Shown in pieces: positions 43,017 to 52,191 of a stretch of 64,000 nucleotides of DNA. How positions within the stretch are numbered: position 1 is the stretch's first letter; each line of letters opens with the position of its first letter. Source of the DNA: Natronorubrum aibiense (GTDB lineage Archaea > Halobacteriota > Halobacteria > Halobacteriales > Natrialbaceae); NCBI RefSeq assembly GCF_009392895.1, contig NZ_CP045488.1, positions 1,488,001-1,552,000 of the forward strand, written 5' to 3'. Both the position numbers and the translations under genes were made by a program. The notes beneath the pieces were generated by a model. The model did not search any database, was not told where the DNA came from, and saw only the letters and a list, made by a program, of their open reading frames with translations.

Positions 43017-44672
43017 ATGGTCGAACGAACCAGACGATCGATGTTGGCCATCGGGGCAGCAGCGCTGGCAGGCGGGGTACTCACCACGGTCGGGACAAGC
43101 AGTGCCGACGAGCAGTGTTCTTGTCCACCAGCACCGATGGATACGAACGGCTGGTCGTCCTATCGGGGGACGGCAGCGAATACCGCACACGTCGAGACTG
43201 ACGCGTTCCCGCGACTGGAGACGATCGCCTGGGAGTACGAACACACCGGTGCGCTCGCCGCCGTCGACGACTGGGTCTACGTACGGACCGATGACGGCGA
43301 GGTCCACGCACTCGACGCGGCTGACGGCGAACGCGAGTGGAAACGCGCCGAGCTCGACGCCACGGGAACCCCTGCAGTCGCCGATGGTGCGGTGTACGTC
43401 GCCGGGGAGCAACTGACCGCACTTGACGGCGCGACCGGCGACGTGTTGTGGGAGTTGGCGTTCGACGAGGGCGAGTCAGTAGCGAGTCCGACGGTTGCGG
43501 ACGGGACGGTGTACGTCGTCGCCGACGGATCGCTCTACGCGGTCGACGCCCACGACGGGTCGATCGTCTGGCAGCACGACAGCATCGAACTCGGCGTCTA
43601 CGACGAGACCGAAGACGGCACCGCAGAGGTCCGTGCGTTCGCGGCGAACCCCGTCACCGTCGCCGATGCTACCGTTTACGCACCCACCTCGCCGTCGGGG
43701 TTCGTCGCCCTCGAGGCTGCCTCGGGCGAGACGCTGTGGACGACGGACCTGCGGACGGGTGGCAATCTCATTATCCCGACCGAGGACGGAATCTACGTGG
43801 ACCGCTTCGAAGCGGGCCACATGGCTGGCGAGGCGTATCGGACGGCATACGAAAGTGACCCGGAGAACGTTGGTCCCTCGAGGCACCAGGAGTCTGCGGA
43901 TCCCTTCACGGAATCGACTGCCTTCGCGACGTCGGGTGCGGTAAGGATCGTCATTTCTCCGGATGGACGATATCTCAAGGCGTGGGACCGCGAGCGCGAC
44001 GAATTCCGGTGGAAATACGATTATCTCTCCGAAACCCACCTCTTTCAGTGGCCAGTAATTGCCGGTGACACCGCAATCGTCTCCTACCAGCCGCCATCGA
44101 TGTCCGACGAGGAGGCGGACGCGGTCATCGAAGAATCCAGAACAGACCCATCGGCTCTCGAAGTGTTCGGAACTGAACCATCGATTATTGGAGTCGATCT
44201 GACGGACGGCTCTAAACGATGGGCGGTTCCCTACGAGGCTCTCGAGGACGTCGACACCGCCGGTGACGAGTTTCCCTACGCCGTCAGCGAAGACACCCTC
44301 TATGTCAACGCCGACAGACTCGTCGCCGTTCGATCGTCCGAGGCCGTCGACGACGGCGAGGCTGACTCCGATGATGGCACAGCTGATAACTCCGATGACG
44401 GTGAGGCGAAAGACGAGAGTGACGCCGACGAAACGCCGGTGGACGAACGCGATAGCGAAGCCGACCGCGACGACGAAACGGACACAGGCTCCGTGACGGC
44501 CGACCCAAAAGATAGTTCCGAAACGGAAGCCGCCAACGAGGGTGAGTCGGCCGGAGACACGGCTGAGACCGATCGCGTTCCCGGCTTCACCGCCGGCGCT
44601 GGGCTCGTTGGCAGCGGACTCTCGCTTGAGTGGCTCCGCCGTCGAGCGACGACCGACGAGTCGACGGAGTGA
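43017..44672 (+). CDS. Tat-exported PQQ-repeat beta-propeller protein
   Basis: 551 residues. The N-terminus RTRRSMLAIGAAALAGGVL is a twin-arginine signal. Residues about 45-430 are PQQ-like/WD40-like blade repeats (DDGEVHALDAADGEREWK, LTALDGATGDVLWEL, LYAVDAHDGSIVWQHD, VALEAASGETLWTTDL). A 110-residue Asp/Glu/Ser-rich linker follows, then RVPGFTAGAGLVGSGLSLEWLRRR, a PGF-CTERM-like anchor. Probably a surface-tethered propeller; the ligand (a metal-PQQ cofactor or none) cannot be deduced. Confidence 0.85.
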   Translation: MVERTRRSMLAIGAAALAGGVLTTVGTSSADEQCSCPPAPMDTNGWSSYRGTAANTAHVETDAFPRLETIAWEYEHTGALAAVDDWVYVRTDDGEVHALDAADGEREWKRAELDATGTPAVADGAVYVAGEQLTALDGATGDVLWELAFDEGESVASPTVADGTVYVVADGSLYAVDAHDGSIVWQHDSIELGVYDETEDGTAEVRAFAANPVTVADATVYAPTSPSGFVALEAASGETLWTTDLRTGGNLIIPTEDGIYVDRFEAGHMAGEAYRTAYESDPENVGPSRHQESADPFTESTAFATSGAVRIVISPDGRYLKAWDRERDEFRWKYDYLSETHLFQWPVIAGDTAIVSYQPPSMSDEEADAVIEESRTDPSALEVFGTEPSIIGVDLTDGSKRWAVPYEALEDVDTAGDEFPYAVSEDTLYVNADRLVAVRSSEAVDDGEADSDDGTADNSDDGEAKDESDADETPVDERDSEADRDDETDTGSVTADPKDSSETEAANEGESAGDTAETDRVPGFTAGAGLVGSGLSLEWLRRRATTDESTE

Positions 44673-44748
44673 GCCGGGCTGTTGCTCGCATAGTGTGACC
44701 CTCGAACGCCACGAATCGTTATGATCGTTCCCGCGCGAGTGGTCAACT

Positions 44749-45681
44749 ATGGCTGGCTTTCCCATCCTGACGGACGACGACGTCTACGCCCAGTTCGACT
44801 ACGAGACCGTCGTCGACGCGATGCGTGACGCCTTCGTCGAACGCGCCGCCGGCACGCTCGAGGCCCCGCCGCGCTGGTACGTCGACGCCGGCGCGGGTGA
44901 GCTGGTGTTCACCGTGGGGGCTGCGACCGGGCCGACGAACGCGTCCGGATTCCGCGTCTACGGCAATTATTCTGACTCCGGCGACGATCAGACGCAACTG
45001 GTAGCGGTCTTCGACGCGACCAGTGGCACGTTCGAGGGCCTGCTCGTCGGCCACGCCACAGGTGGCCTGCGAACCGGCGGGATCGGCGGTGTCGCGATCG
45101 ACGCGCTCGCTACCGCCGACAGCGAGACGCTCGGTGTTCTCGGCAGCGGCTTTCAGGCCCGAACGCAGGTTGGTGCGGCCTCTGCAGTCCGTGAGTTCGA
45201 GGAGATTCTGGTCTACAGTCCGACGGCCGAGAACCGGACGACGTTCGCGGAGACGGTCGCCGACGACGTCGACCCACCAGTCCGGGCGGTTGATGAGCCA
45301 GAACCCGTCGTCCGAGCGGCCGACGCGCTGATATGTGCAACAGACAGCGAGACCCCCGTTTTCGACCCCGACTGGCTCGAGTCCGGCATGCACGTGACGA
45401 CGATCGGTCCTCGGTTCGAAGACGCCCACGAACTCCCCCTTGAGGTCGTCGACCGCGCCGACGTCATCACGACCGACTCGCTGCCGCAGGTCGACGACTA
45501 CGACCGCCCGTACATCGCGTCCGGAACGGATCGCGAGCGGATGGTCGAACTCGCCGACGTGCTCGAGAAGCCTGAACTGGGGCGGACGTCCGACGACGAT
45601 ATCACGCTGTTTTGCTCGGTCGGACTGGCCGGGACGGAGGTCGTACTCGGGACACGATTTCTCGAGAAATTCGCGGCGTAG
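44749..45681 (+). CDS. Ornithine cyclodeaminase/mu-crystallin family dehydrogenase
   Basis: 310 residues. Rossmann NAD(P)-binding motif LGVLGSGFQARTQV, the family opening FPILTDDDVYAQFDYETVVDAMRDAFVERAAG, APPRWYVDAGAG and the GxxxxGRxR-like conserved end VGLAGTEVVLGTRFLEKF. The family includes ornithine cyclodeaminase, archaeal alanine dehydrogenase and imine reductases; the substrate cannot be fixed from sequence alone. Convergent with the tubulin-like gene. Confidence 0.88.
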   Translation: MAGFPILTDDDVYAQFDYETVVDAMRDAFVERAAGTLEAPPRWYVDAGAGELVFTVGAATGPTNASGFRVYGNYSDSGDDQTQLVAVFDATSGTFEGLLVGHATGGLRTGGIGGVAIDALATADSETLGVLGSGFQARTQVGAASAVREFEEILVYSPTAENRTTFAETVADDVDPPVRAVDEPEPVVRAADALICATDSETPVFDPDWLESGMHVTTIGPRFEDAHELPLEVVDRADVITTDSLPQVDDYDRPYIASGTDRERMVELADVLEKPELGRTSDDDITLFCSVGLAGTEVVLGTRFLEKFAA

Positions 45682-45705
45682 CTGCCCGGTGAGTGTCCGA
45701 CCACC

Positions 45706-46857
45706 TCAGTCGGCCAGCGTCCGCAGCCGCTCGAGTCGTTCCGTCTCGACGCCGGCCAACACGACCGCGGCGAAGACGGCCTCACCGTCGGGTCGGGGCG
45801 CATCGCCGCCCAGTACGCCGGTGCCACCGACGGTTGCTTGGAGTTCCCGTCGGCCTCCGGCGATCGCCCGCCGGTTGAGCCAGGCTGGCGGCCCACCGAC
45901 AATCAGCAGGCCGCGATCGGCCGTCTCGGGCTCGCACTCGAAGGAGAGCTTCCCATAAATTCCCTTTCTGACGACGGTCTCGACGGCGCTGACGGCCTCG
46001 CTCGTCTCGACGTCTCGTTCGGTTGGCAGGAGGCCGAGACCGAATCGCGAACTGGTCGTCTCGACTGTTTGCTCGCCGTAGCCGAGGCTGACGATGGCCG
46101 ACTCGGTACCGAGGATGCGCTCGATATCGCTCGCGTCGACGACGGTCTGGGCGACGGGGCCCGCTGAGTCGCCGCCGCTGCCGGCGAAGACGGCTGCGAC
46201 TCGAGTCGCCAGCTCTCGATTGGACCGCGTCCGTGAGTCTGCGAGCGTCTCGCCGGGGCGAAGCCACGCCTCGTTGTCGAACAGCACGATCGCGCTCGCA
46301 ACACCCTCGAGGGCCTCGAGCGTCCGGATCGCGTGTGATGCCGCGGCCGGCCGCGGTGGCTCGTCGCCTCCGGTGTTTGCGGTCACTCCTGTGTGTGGCC
46401 CACGGTCGGCCGCTGCGGCGTCCGGATCGAACTCCCGATCGGCCGGCAGCGTTGCGAGAACGTACACCGGCGCGTCGACGCTCCGCTGGAGCGCGGCGAT
46501 CAGCGCGGGTGCCGTCGGCCCGCCGGTCGTGCCACCGAGGCCGACCGTGACGAGAATCGCGTCCGGCGTCGTCGAGTTCGCGCGTTCGCGGACCTTGAGG
46601 AGATCGTCGACGACCGCCTGACCGGCCTCGAAGCCCTGATCGAGATCGCCGTCGAGCCCAGTCGACCCCTCGAGGGCGGTCCCCTGACCGTACTGGGCGC
46701 GATGTGACTCCGGAATAACGGTCTCCTGAAGCGTCGCTTCGTCCGTATCGAACGCGAAGACGTCAGTGAGAAACGCGCGATCTACCGGCGCTGTGGCCCG
46801 AATCGCGTCGGCGAGCCGACAGCCCGCGCCACCGAGTCCGACTACCTCGAGTTGCAT
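45706..46857 (-). CDS. Divergent tubulin/FtsZ-superfamily GTPase (CetZ-like)
   Basis: 383 residues. It has the tubulin-superfamily start VVGLGGAGCRLADAI (T1 loop, residues 5-18) and a T4 loop at 104-113, TVGLGGTTGG, instead of the canonical GGGTG(S/T)G. The N-terminal Rossmann-like half then shows VYVLATLPADREFD and a helix H7-like SHAIRTLEALEGVASAIVLFDNEAWL. CetZ-type proteins control haloarchaeal cell shape. The degenerate T4 loop raises doubt about canonical GTP use; it may be a regulatory paralogue. Confidence 0.75.
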   Translation of the reverse strand: MQLEVVGLGGAGCRLADAIRATAPVDRAFLTDVFAFDTDEATLQETVIPESHRAQYGQGTALEGSTGLDGDLDQGFEAGQAVVDDLLKVRERANSTTPDAILVTVGLGGTTGGPTAPALIAALQRSVDAPVYVLATLPADREFDPDAAAADRGPHTGVTANTGGDEPPRPAAASHAIRTLEALEGVASAIVLFDNEAWLRPGETLADSRTRSNRELATRVAAVFAGSGGDSAGPVAQTVVDASDIERILGTESAIVSLGYGEQTVETTSSRFGLGLLPTERDVETSEAVSAVETVVRKGIYGKLSFECEPETADRGLLIVGGPPAWLNRRAIAGGRRELQATVGGTGVLGGDAPRPDGEAVFAAVVLAGVETERLERLRTLAD

Positions 46858-46943
46858 GCTGGAATCCTCGTCCGCCGAGACTTATATAATTCCGTTCACG
46901 AGAGAACGGGACGAAGCTGATCCGGCAGCGGAAACAGGGGTTG

Positions 46944-47996
46944 TCAGGGCGTCAGTCGCTCGATCGACCACCAGTCGATCGCGCCGTCGTCGGCGACGAG
47001 GGCGAACACCATCGTCTTGCGAACCCCGTGGGCCAGGCGAACGTCGAGGGCGAGGTCGCGCGGCTCGAAGACGTGGTCGTCGGGATGGACCCGGACCAAC
47101 AACTCGGAGTGGCCGAGGTTCTCGACAGACTCGACGTCGGCGTACGTCCGGAAATCTGCGCCGAACTTGTAGCCCGTCTTGGGGACGACGTCGCGCTCTC
47201 GCAGGGCGGTGTAGACCGCCAGTCGACGGGTGAAGCGTTCGCCTTCGACCTCCCGGCCCCGCTTTCGGACCGTCTCCGGCTCGAGGTCGATCACGCCGCG
47301 TTCGGCGAGGGAAGCCGCCTCGAGCAGCGAACACTGGAGCGTGGGTTCATCGTATTCCCGTCCCTCGAGTGGCTGGCCGTAGAAGCCGTGCTCGTAGAGT
47401 TCGAGCGGGGGCTCCCAGACGACGACGCGGTCCTCGAGCAGGTCGGCGTCACAGCCCTCGGGCAGCGCCGCTGTCGACGACCCCGAGGGATCGCGCTCCG
47501 AGACCTCGAAGTAGGTAATCTCGCTTTCCTCGTCGACGACGGCGAGCACGCCGGTCTCGAGTTCGGCCGTCGGGACGTCGGTTCGTTCGCCGAGCACGCG
47601 CATGACGTACTCGATCTCGCCGTCGCCGGGACCTTTCCCGCGGGGGAACACCGCGAAATCTGCCTCGCCGTCGGGTGGGTCGACCCACGGCTCGCGGGCC
47701 GGCGCGAGGTAGAAGCCGCGCTCGCGCAGGTCGGCGTAGACGAGGAATCGGACGCCGAACTTCTCGCCGGGTTCGCGGGCCATAAACGAGCGAAACTCGA
47801 GTCGCTCGCCCGACTCGGTGACGACTGCTCCGAGATCGCCCCGATAGAGCAGGTGGGCCGCTTCGACGGGTGCCAGTGCGATCTCGTTGCCCTCGAGCGG
47901 ATAGCCATACCCCCGCGAATCGTGATAGCGCTGGCGTGCGTCGCCGCTCACGCGGACGACGCCCGCCGCTTCATCGAACCGCCCCTCGAGTGTCAT
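46944..47996 (-). CDS. endA: tRNA-intron endonuclease EndA, fused two-repeat form
   Basis: 350 residues from the ATG at 47996 (MTLEGRFDEAAGVVRV). Two tandem endonuclease units: the first (YRGDLGAVV ... FLVYADLRERGFYLAP) is degenerate, the second (RLAVYTALRERDVVPKTGYKFGADFRTYADV ... HSELLVRVH) keeps the Tyr/His/Lys-type catalytic core (Y in FRTY, H in GHSELLVRVH, K in VRKTMVFALV). This doubled form is the haloarchaeal alpha2-type enzyme that cuts tRNA introns at bulge-helix-bulge sites. A tnpB element lies immediately upstream. Confidence 0.93.
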   Translation of the reverse strand: MTLEGRFDEAAGVVRVSGDARQRYHDSRGYGYPLEGNEIALAPVEAAHLLYRGDLGAVVTESGERLEFRSFMAREPGEKFGVRFLVYADLRERGFYLAPAREPWVDPPDGEADFAVFPRGKGPGDGEIEYVMRVLGERTDVPTAELETGVLAVVDEESEITYFEVSERDPSGSSTAALPEGCDADLLEDRVVVWEPPLELYEHGFYGQPLEGREYDEPTLQCSLLEAASLAERGVIDLEPETVRKRGREVEGERFTRRLAVYTALRERDVVPKTGYKFGADFRTYADVESVENLGHSELLVRVHPDDHVFEPRDLALDVRLAHGVRKTMVFALVADDGAIDWWSIERLTP

Positions 47997-48230
47997 ACCC
48001 GGGCGTTGGCCGGCCGTGACTAAGTGGCTGCGGATCGATTCCCGGTCGGTTTTGTGACTCGAGGATTTCGTGAGCGGAGTCGCAACCACGACACCTCGAA
48101 AGCCCCCTCTCAGCCCCACCCACTGCAAATGGGTGGTCGGATGGCTGTCGTTCGGTGGCGGAGTCGGTCACTCGCGTTGACATCCTCCCCGCCCTGAAGG
48201 GCGAGGATTCCCGCGTTGGGATATTGTGGT

Positions 48231-49566
48231 TTACGACGTGACCTGTTCTTGAGGTGCGAACGCACCAGTTTCCTTGTCAAACAAGAACGTCGATGGCTGT
48301 GCCAACCAGCCGTTACTCCTATCACCGCCATCTGTGGCGAGACTCGGAGATACTTTCTGTCGAATATTCTCAGCGCCGTTCACATCAGCGTTCGCTACTG
48401 TACCACACTCATCGCACACGTACAACCCGCGTTCAACACGGTTCGCCTTACGCTTCCGACCACAACACGAACACGACTTCGACGTATCACGTTCAGACAC
48501 CTGCTCGACCGCGATTCCTTCCATCTCGGCCTTGTATTCAAGTAGGTCGGTGAAGCGGTCGAACGCCCACGAATGCAGGTCAAGGTTGCCGTGATTGCCC
48601 CAGCTCTTCGACTCGTCGTTCTCCTCGTCCTCACGGATACCAGTGAGGTCACCAACCACAATCGTTCCAACATCTTCGTCTACACATCGCTGAACGATAT
48701 GTTTGGAGAGGGTATGGAAGTAGTGGGTTCGGCGAGCGGACTTCTTCTGGTTCAACCGAGTGGCTTGCTCGGAACCAGAGTCATCACAGCTAGCGATACG
48801 CTTGCTGAAGTAGTAGTCGTCCTGCTTCAGGCAGTTCAGCGGGTACAGTTCGGCGTGACCGTCTTCGTAGGCGAGTGCGGCGAAGTTGTTGATGCCAAGG
48901 TCAACACCCACTGTCTTCTCACCCGGTGCTTCGGACACTTCGACCTCGACTTTACACACGAAGTGCAGTTCCCATTCATCCCCTGTCCAAACGGCCCTGA
49001 CTTGTTGAACGCCCTCCACGATAGAGAGGTCAACGTCGGGACGAGTTTGGTATTCGCAGAGGATGAAGTCCGACCAGTACTCCTTGAGGTTCGACCCTTT
49101 TGAGAGTCGAACGCGGTTGTACTGGGTGTCGAGTTTGAAACCAGCGGCTTTGAACGTGACTGTGGAACGTGGGTGTTTGTCGCCGTGTTTGCGGTAGCCG
49201 GGCGGGTTCGCGTTCGTATCTCCGTTGCGTCGTTTGCCGTACCAGCCGTTGAACGCTTCAGCGAGTTCTTGAAGAACGCGCTGTGCTCAATGAGCGAAGC
49301 TCATTGGCATCACGAGACGGCTTCGCCGTCTCGAACGAACTTGACTGAGAATGCAGGTCATCATAGCGTTCGTGGGACTTGAGGTAGGCGGTGAGTTCGT
49401 CGTGTTCGGGGATGTAGTCGATTTCATCCCAGATGCGACTGCACGTCCACCGTCCGACGTTCCAGAGTTTCGAGGCGGCGAACCCGAGCGAATCGAGGTC
49501 GTCTTGCACCTGTTGCTGGTTCCTGATGGAAGCAGTGTAGGTACAGGTGACAACCTGTTTCGCCAT
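48231..49566 (-). pseudogene. tnpB: tnpB (RNA-guided nuclease) broken by a 55-bp palindromic insertion
   Basis: The N-terminal part runs from the ATG at 49566 (MAKQVVTCTYTASIRNQQQ) to about HSQSS. There, two adjacent hairpins (49288-49306 and 49313-49333) interrupt it and shift the frame by 55 bp, producing a stop just downstream. The reading resumes in another frame (QELAEAFNGWYGKRR, then DLSIVEGVQQV) and is open to the stop at 48231. RuvC-I Asp is in VGVDLGINNF, the zinc ribbon is CSCCG ... CDECG, RuvC-III Asp in NADVNGAENI. The usual RuvC-II Glu position reads VVGDLTGIREDE; Gly here seems usual in this haloarchaeal subgroup as I recall it. Confidence 0.8.
49288..49337 (+). repeat. Twin-hairpin micro-insertion in the broken tnpB
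   Basis: Hairpin A (CAATGAGC, GAA, GCTCATTG; 49288-49306), a 6-base spacer, hairpin B (CGAGACGGC, TTC, GCCGTCTCG; 49313-49333), then AACG. Same order and same closing AACG as the insert at 58950-59009, but the stems have no sequence in common with it. Confidence 0.75.
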
Positions 49567-49750
49567 ACGTAACCTATGTAGACAAACCTACTTGAAGGAG
49601 GGGATTACGCAGCGTGGAATATCCAGCTGTGCCATCGAACGGTGGACTGTGAAGGGTAGTGTCGGATTCATCCCCGCGCTAAAGCACGGGGCTTTCTCCT
49701 TGACTTTCCGTAAACCCGCGGGTGCTCGAGGCAGGGTCAGCCGCGACGGC

Positions 49751-49981
49751 TCAGTCGAGACAGACGTACGTTCGCGTCGCCCCGACGCCCTCGAGGGGCC
49801 GGACGGATTCGGTGATCGTCGCGAGAATGTCTTGGGTATCGTCGCCTGCTAACTCGACTATGACGTCGAAATCACCTGTGATGACGTGAGCTTCGACGAC
49901 GCCGTCGGTATCGCGCAGGGTCTGGCAGACGTCTTCGGCGGTTCCAGTTGCCGTGTCGATCGTCGCATACGCGTGGGCCAT
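49751..49981 (-). CDS. Stand-alone Lrp/AsnC ligand-binding (RAM) domain
   Basis: 76 residues, only the C-terminal regulatory module of Lrp/AsnC regulators: AYATIDTATGTAEDVCQTLRDTDGVVEAHVITGDFDVIVELAG ... ILATITESVRPLEGVGATRTYVCLD. No DNA-binding domain. Such stand-alone modules bind amino acids and can co-assemble with full-length Lrp proteins. ATG start (MAHAYATID). Confidence 0.88.
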   Translation of the reverse strand: MAHAYATIDTATGTAEDVCQTLRDTDGVVEAHVITGDFDVIVELAGDDTQDILATITESVRPLEGVGATRTYVCLD

Positions 49982-50037
49982 CCCACTGTGCTACGGTACC
50001 AGAAGACAAAAAACGAAAGTGCGACCGCGGCCGCTGT

Positions 50038-50736
50038 TCAGTTCCCGTCCGACGCCGCTGTGCTTCCGCGTTCGCTATCGTCGTCCCGGTCGTCGGCCTG
50101 GCTTTCTCCGGGACGGTCGGTCGACCCACCGGGTGCACGGTAGTCGGTTGTCGCTCGATCGACGTCGTCGCCAGCAATCGAGCGAGCGATCGCCGCAGTC
50201 TCCGGCCCGCCGCGGTCGCCGGCGCGGTCTCTGAGCGCGCGGATCGCTTCGACGTCGACGTTCTGCTCCTCGAGTACGCCCTCGGGGAGTTCCGCTGCGG
50301 CCGTCTCGGCTGCTGTAGCCTGTCGTTCGACGGTCCGCATCTCGGCAACGGTTGTCGCGACTTCCGCCTGGTAGCGGCCCTCACTGAGTTCGCCGGCGGT
50401 GCGGGACTCGTTCAACTCCGCGAGTCGATTCTCGAGTTCCGTCTGGCGCGTTTCGCTTGCGTTGAACTGGTCGACGATGACGGCTGCTTTCGATTCGTTT
50501 GACGCTGCGTTCGCGACTCTGGCTTCGAACGTCCGTTCCGAGACGTTGCCGTTGATTTCGGCGTTCTGGACGCCGACGGCGGCAGCGAACCGCTCACCGG
50601 GGGCGATCGATTCGTTCCCCGCGTCGGATTCGGATTGGACACTACTACTCGGGACGACGTTCGCCGCAGCGAGTGGAACCGCGACCGTCGCGACGACGAG
50701 TATCACGGCCAGCGTGATGGACGTGGTTCGATTCAT
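50038..50736 (-). CDS. Secreted acidic coiled-coil protein
   Basis: 232 residues with a Sec signal (MNRTTSITLAVILVVATVAVPLAAAN). A predicted long helix from about residue 75 to 165 (FEARVANAASNESKAAVIVDQFNASETRQTELENRLAELNESRTAGELSEGRYQAEVATTVAEMRTVERQ). The C-terminus is disordered and highly acidic. Many N-x-S/T sequons fit a glycosylated exported protein. The start resembles that of the secreted protein at 52.4-52.9 kb (MNRTT). Function unknown; the wHTH gene upstream on the same strand may be its partner. Confidence 0.65.
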   Translation of the reverse strand: MNRTTSITLAVILVVATVAVPLAAANVVPSSSVQSESDAGNESIAPGERFAAAVGVQNAEINGNVSERTFEARVANAASNESKAAVIVDQFNASETRQTELENRLAELNESRTAGELSEGRYQAEVATTVAEMRTVERQATAAETAAAELPEGVLEEQNVDVEAIRALRDRAGDRGGPETAAIARSIAGDDVDRATTDYRAPGGSTDRPGESQADDRDDDSERGSTAASDGN

Positions 50737-50910
50737 TGGTGGATGTTGTATTCGGTTACTGATATACGCTCGAGACGATAACTCCGGTTCAACGACTGTT
50801 AACGTGATTTAACGCCGTTTTCGACCCGCTCTCGTCTATCGATTTCGTCGATTTGACCGAGTCGTCGGCACCCGTTCGATCGAATCCGTCGCGGACAGGT
50901 ATCATGTCTG

Positions 50911-52044
50911 TCATTCCGTCCCGTTACCTCTGGTCTCCGCCGTCACCTCGTCGTCCGCGTCGGGCAGCGAGAGCACGTTCTCGCGACCGAGGCGGAACGA
51001 CTCGAGGTCACCCTCTTCGCGCAGCCCGCTGACGACTTTGCTGGTTTTGGCGTCGGTCCATTCCAGTTCCTCGACGACCGTTTGCTGTTTCATCCGCCCG
51101 CCGTTGTCCCTGACGAGCCGGAGGACCTGTTCTTCGTTGCTGAGCAGTTCCGTTTCGGCGGGCTCGGTCGTACTCGAGGCCGCCGACTCGTCGGTCGTCG
51201 AGGCCGTCGTGGTCGCGGTATCCGTGCTGGCTGCGGGGACAGATCCCGACCCAGAGCCGGAGTCCTCGTCTCCGCCGGCCGGCCGGTCCGCCGTCGGATC
51301 GCGGGTTCGGAACCACCAGACACCGACGGCGCCGAGCCCGAGTGCGACGACTGTGGCACCCGCGATTATCGCCGTACTCGGTCCACCTCCGGCAGTGATG
51401 ACGACCTGTGGCTCTCCGGCGATGAAGTCGGTCTCGTCGCCGCGCCAGATCACCGCGTGCTCGCGTTCTTCGTCCGGGTCGGGCGCGGCCGACTGCAGTT
51501 CGTAGCCGTTCGGCCACGCGACCAACAGCCGCGTTCCGTCGTCGATGTAGATCCCCTCGATGGCGTCGCCCGCGCGGATCTCGTCGCCCTCGACGGCACC
51601 GAACCCGTGCCAGTCGAACGTGTATCTGACAACGCCGTACTCGCGTGCGAACGACTGTCGCTCAGTACTCACGCTGTATCCCTCGGCGGACATCTCGCGA
51701 CCCGTGGCGTCGCTCGCCGCGACGACTGTCTCGTCCATCCGGTCGGCAAACGACTGCGTGTGATTGTCGGGATCGTCTCGAATATCCTCCTGGAGTGATT
51801 CGAACGCCGTCGTGCTCTCCTCGTCGTCCAGCCGGACCCAGAACTCGAGGGTCCACTCGGCGGTCCCGTTCTCCCGGAGTGTGACGTCCATTCGGACCTC
51901 GTCCGCGTCGAGCTGATCCTGCTGGAGTGTAAACAGCGCTGACTGACGCTGATCGACGACTGTGGGTCCGCTTGCGGCCGCAATCGGCCCCGTCCCGACC
52001 AGAAGTACCGCGACGACGACTGTCAAGCCGACGCGAACGTTCAT
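50911..52044 (-). CDS. Membrane-anchored exported protein with cytosolic winged helix
   Basis: 377 residues. Signal peptide (MNVRVGLTVVVAVLLVGTGPIAAAS), an outside beta-rich domain (MDVTLRENGTAEWTLEFWVRLDDEE ... YTFDWHGFGAV), a single membrane helix (STAIIAGATVVALGLGAVGVWWF), an S/T/E-rich linker, then a C-terminal wHTH (LLSNEEQVLRLVRDNGGRMKQQTVVEELEWTDAKTSKVVSGLREEGDLESFRLGRENVLSL). This is a common haloarchaeal architecture for signal-transducing membrane regulators. ATG start at 52044. Nearby secreted proteins on both sides suggest possible targets. Confidence 0.8.
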   Translation of the reverse strand: MNVRVGLTVVVAVLLVGTGPIAAASGPTVVDQRQSALFTLQQDQLDADEVRMDVTLRENGTAEWTLEFWVRLDDEESTTAFESLQEDIRDDPDNHTQSFADRMDETVVAASDATGREMSAEGYSVSTERQSFAREYGVVRYTFDWHGFGAVEGDEIRAGDAIEGIYIDDGTRLLVAWPNGYELQSAAPDPDEEREHAVIWRGDETDFIAGEPQVVITAGGGPSTAIIAGATVVALGLGAVGVWWFRTRDPTADRPAGGDEDSGSGSGSVPAASTDTATTTASTTDESAASSTTEPAETELLSNEEQVLRLVRDNGGRMKQQTVVEELEWTDAKTSKVVSGLREEGDLESFRLGRENVLSLPDADDEVTAETRGNGTE

Positions 52045-52191
52045 ACGAGTCAGTACCTGCCACCTCCATTAAAGCATGCGAAAATCAGAGCATCGGTTCT
52101 TTCTGTACTGTACTGGTTCCATTCGACTAATTCGGCACAAAAAAGTCAATCAGAAAACTTGCGCGTGTGGATGCGTCAGCGGGGAAGTGGT

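Larger units (their letters stand above)
48177..49704 (-). mobile_element. IS200/IS605-type element with a broken tnpB
   Basis: The left end lies near 49665-49704 on the minus strand (GTCAAGGAGAAAGCCCCGTG, loop TTTAG, CGCGGGGATG); the right end at 48177-48216 is a hairpin (CCTCGCCC, TTCA, GGGCGGGG) then AGGATGTCAA. Only tnpB lies between; no tnpA is seen, so movement would need TnpA in trans. The sequence after the right end (on the minus strand, CGCGAGTGACCGACTC) would be the guide of the overlapping reRNA. Confidence 0.8.

Noticed and set aside
46944-48128. Longer endA starting at 48128
   Set aside because: The extra 44 residues are not endonuclease-like; the ATG at 47996 gives the normal length.
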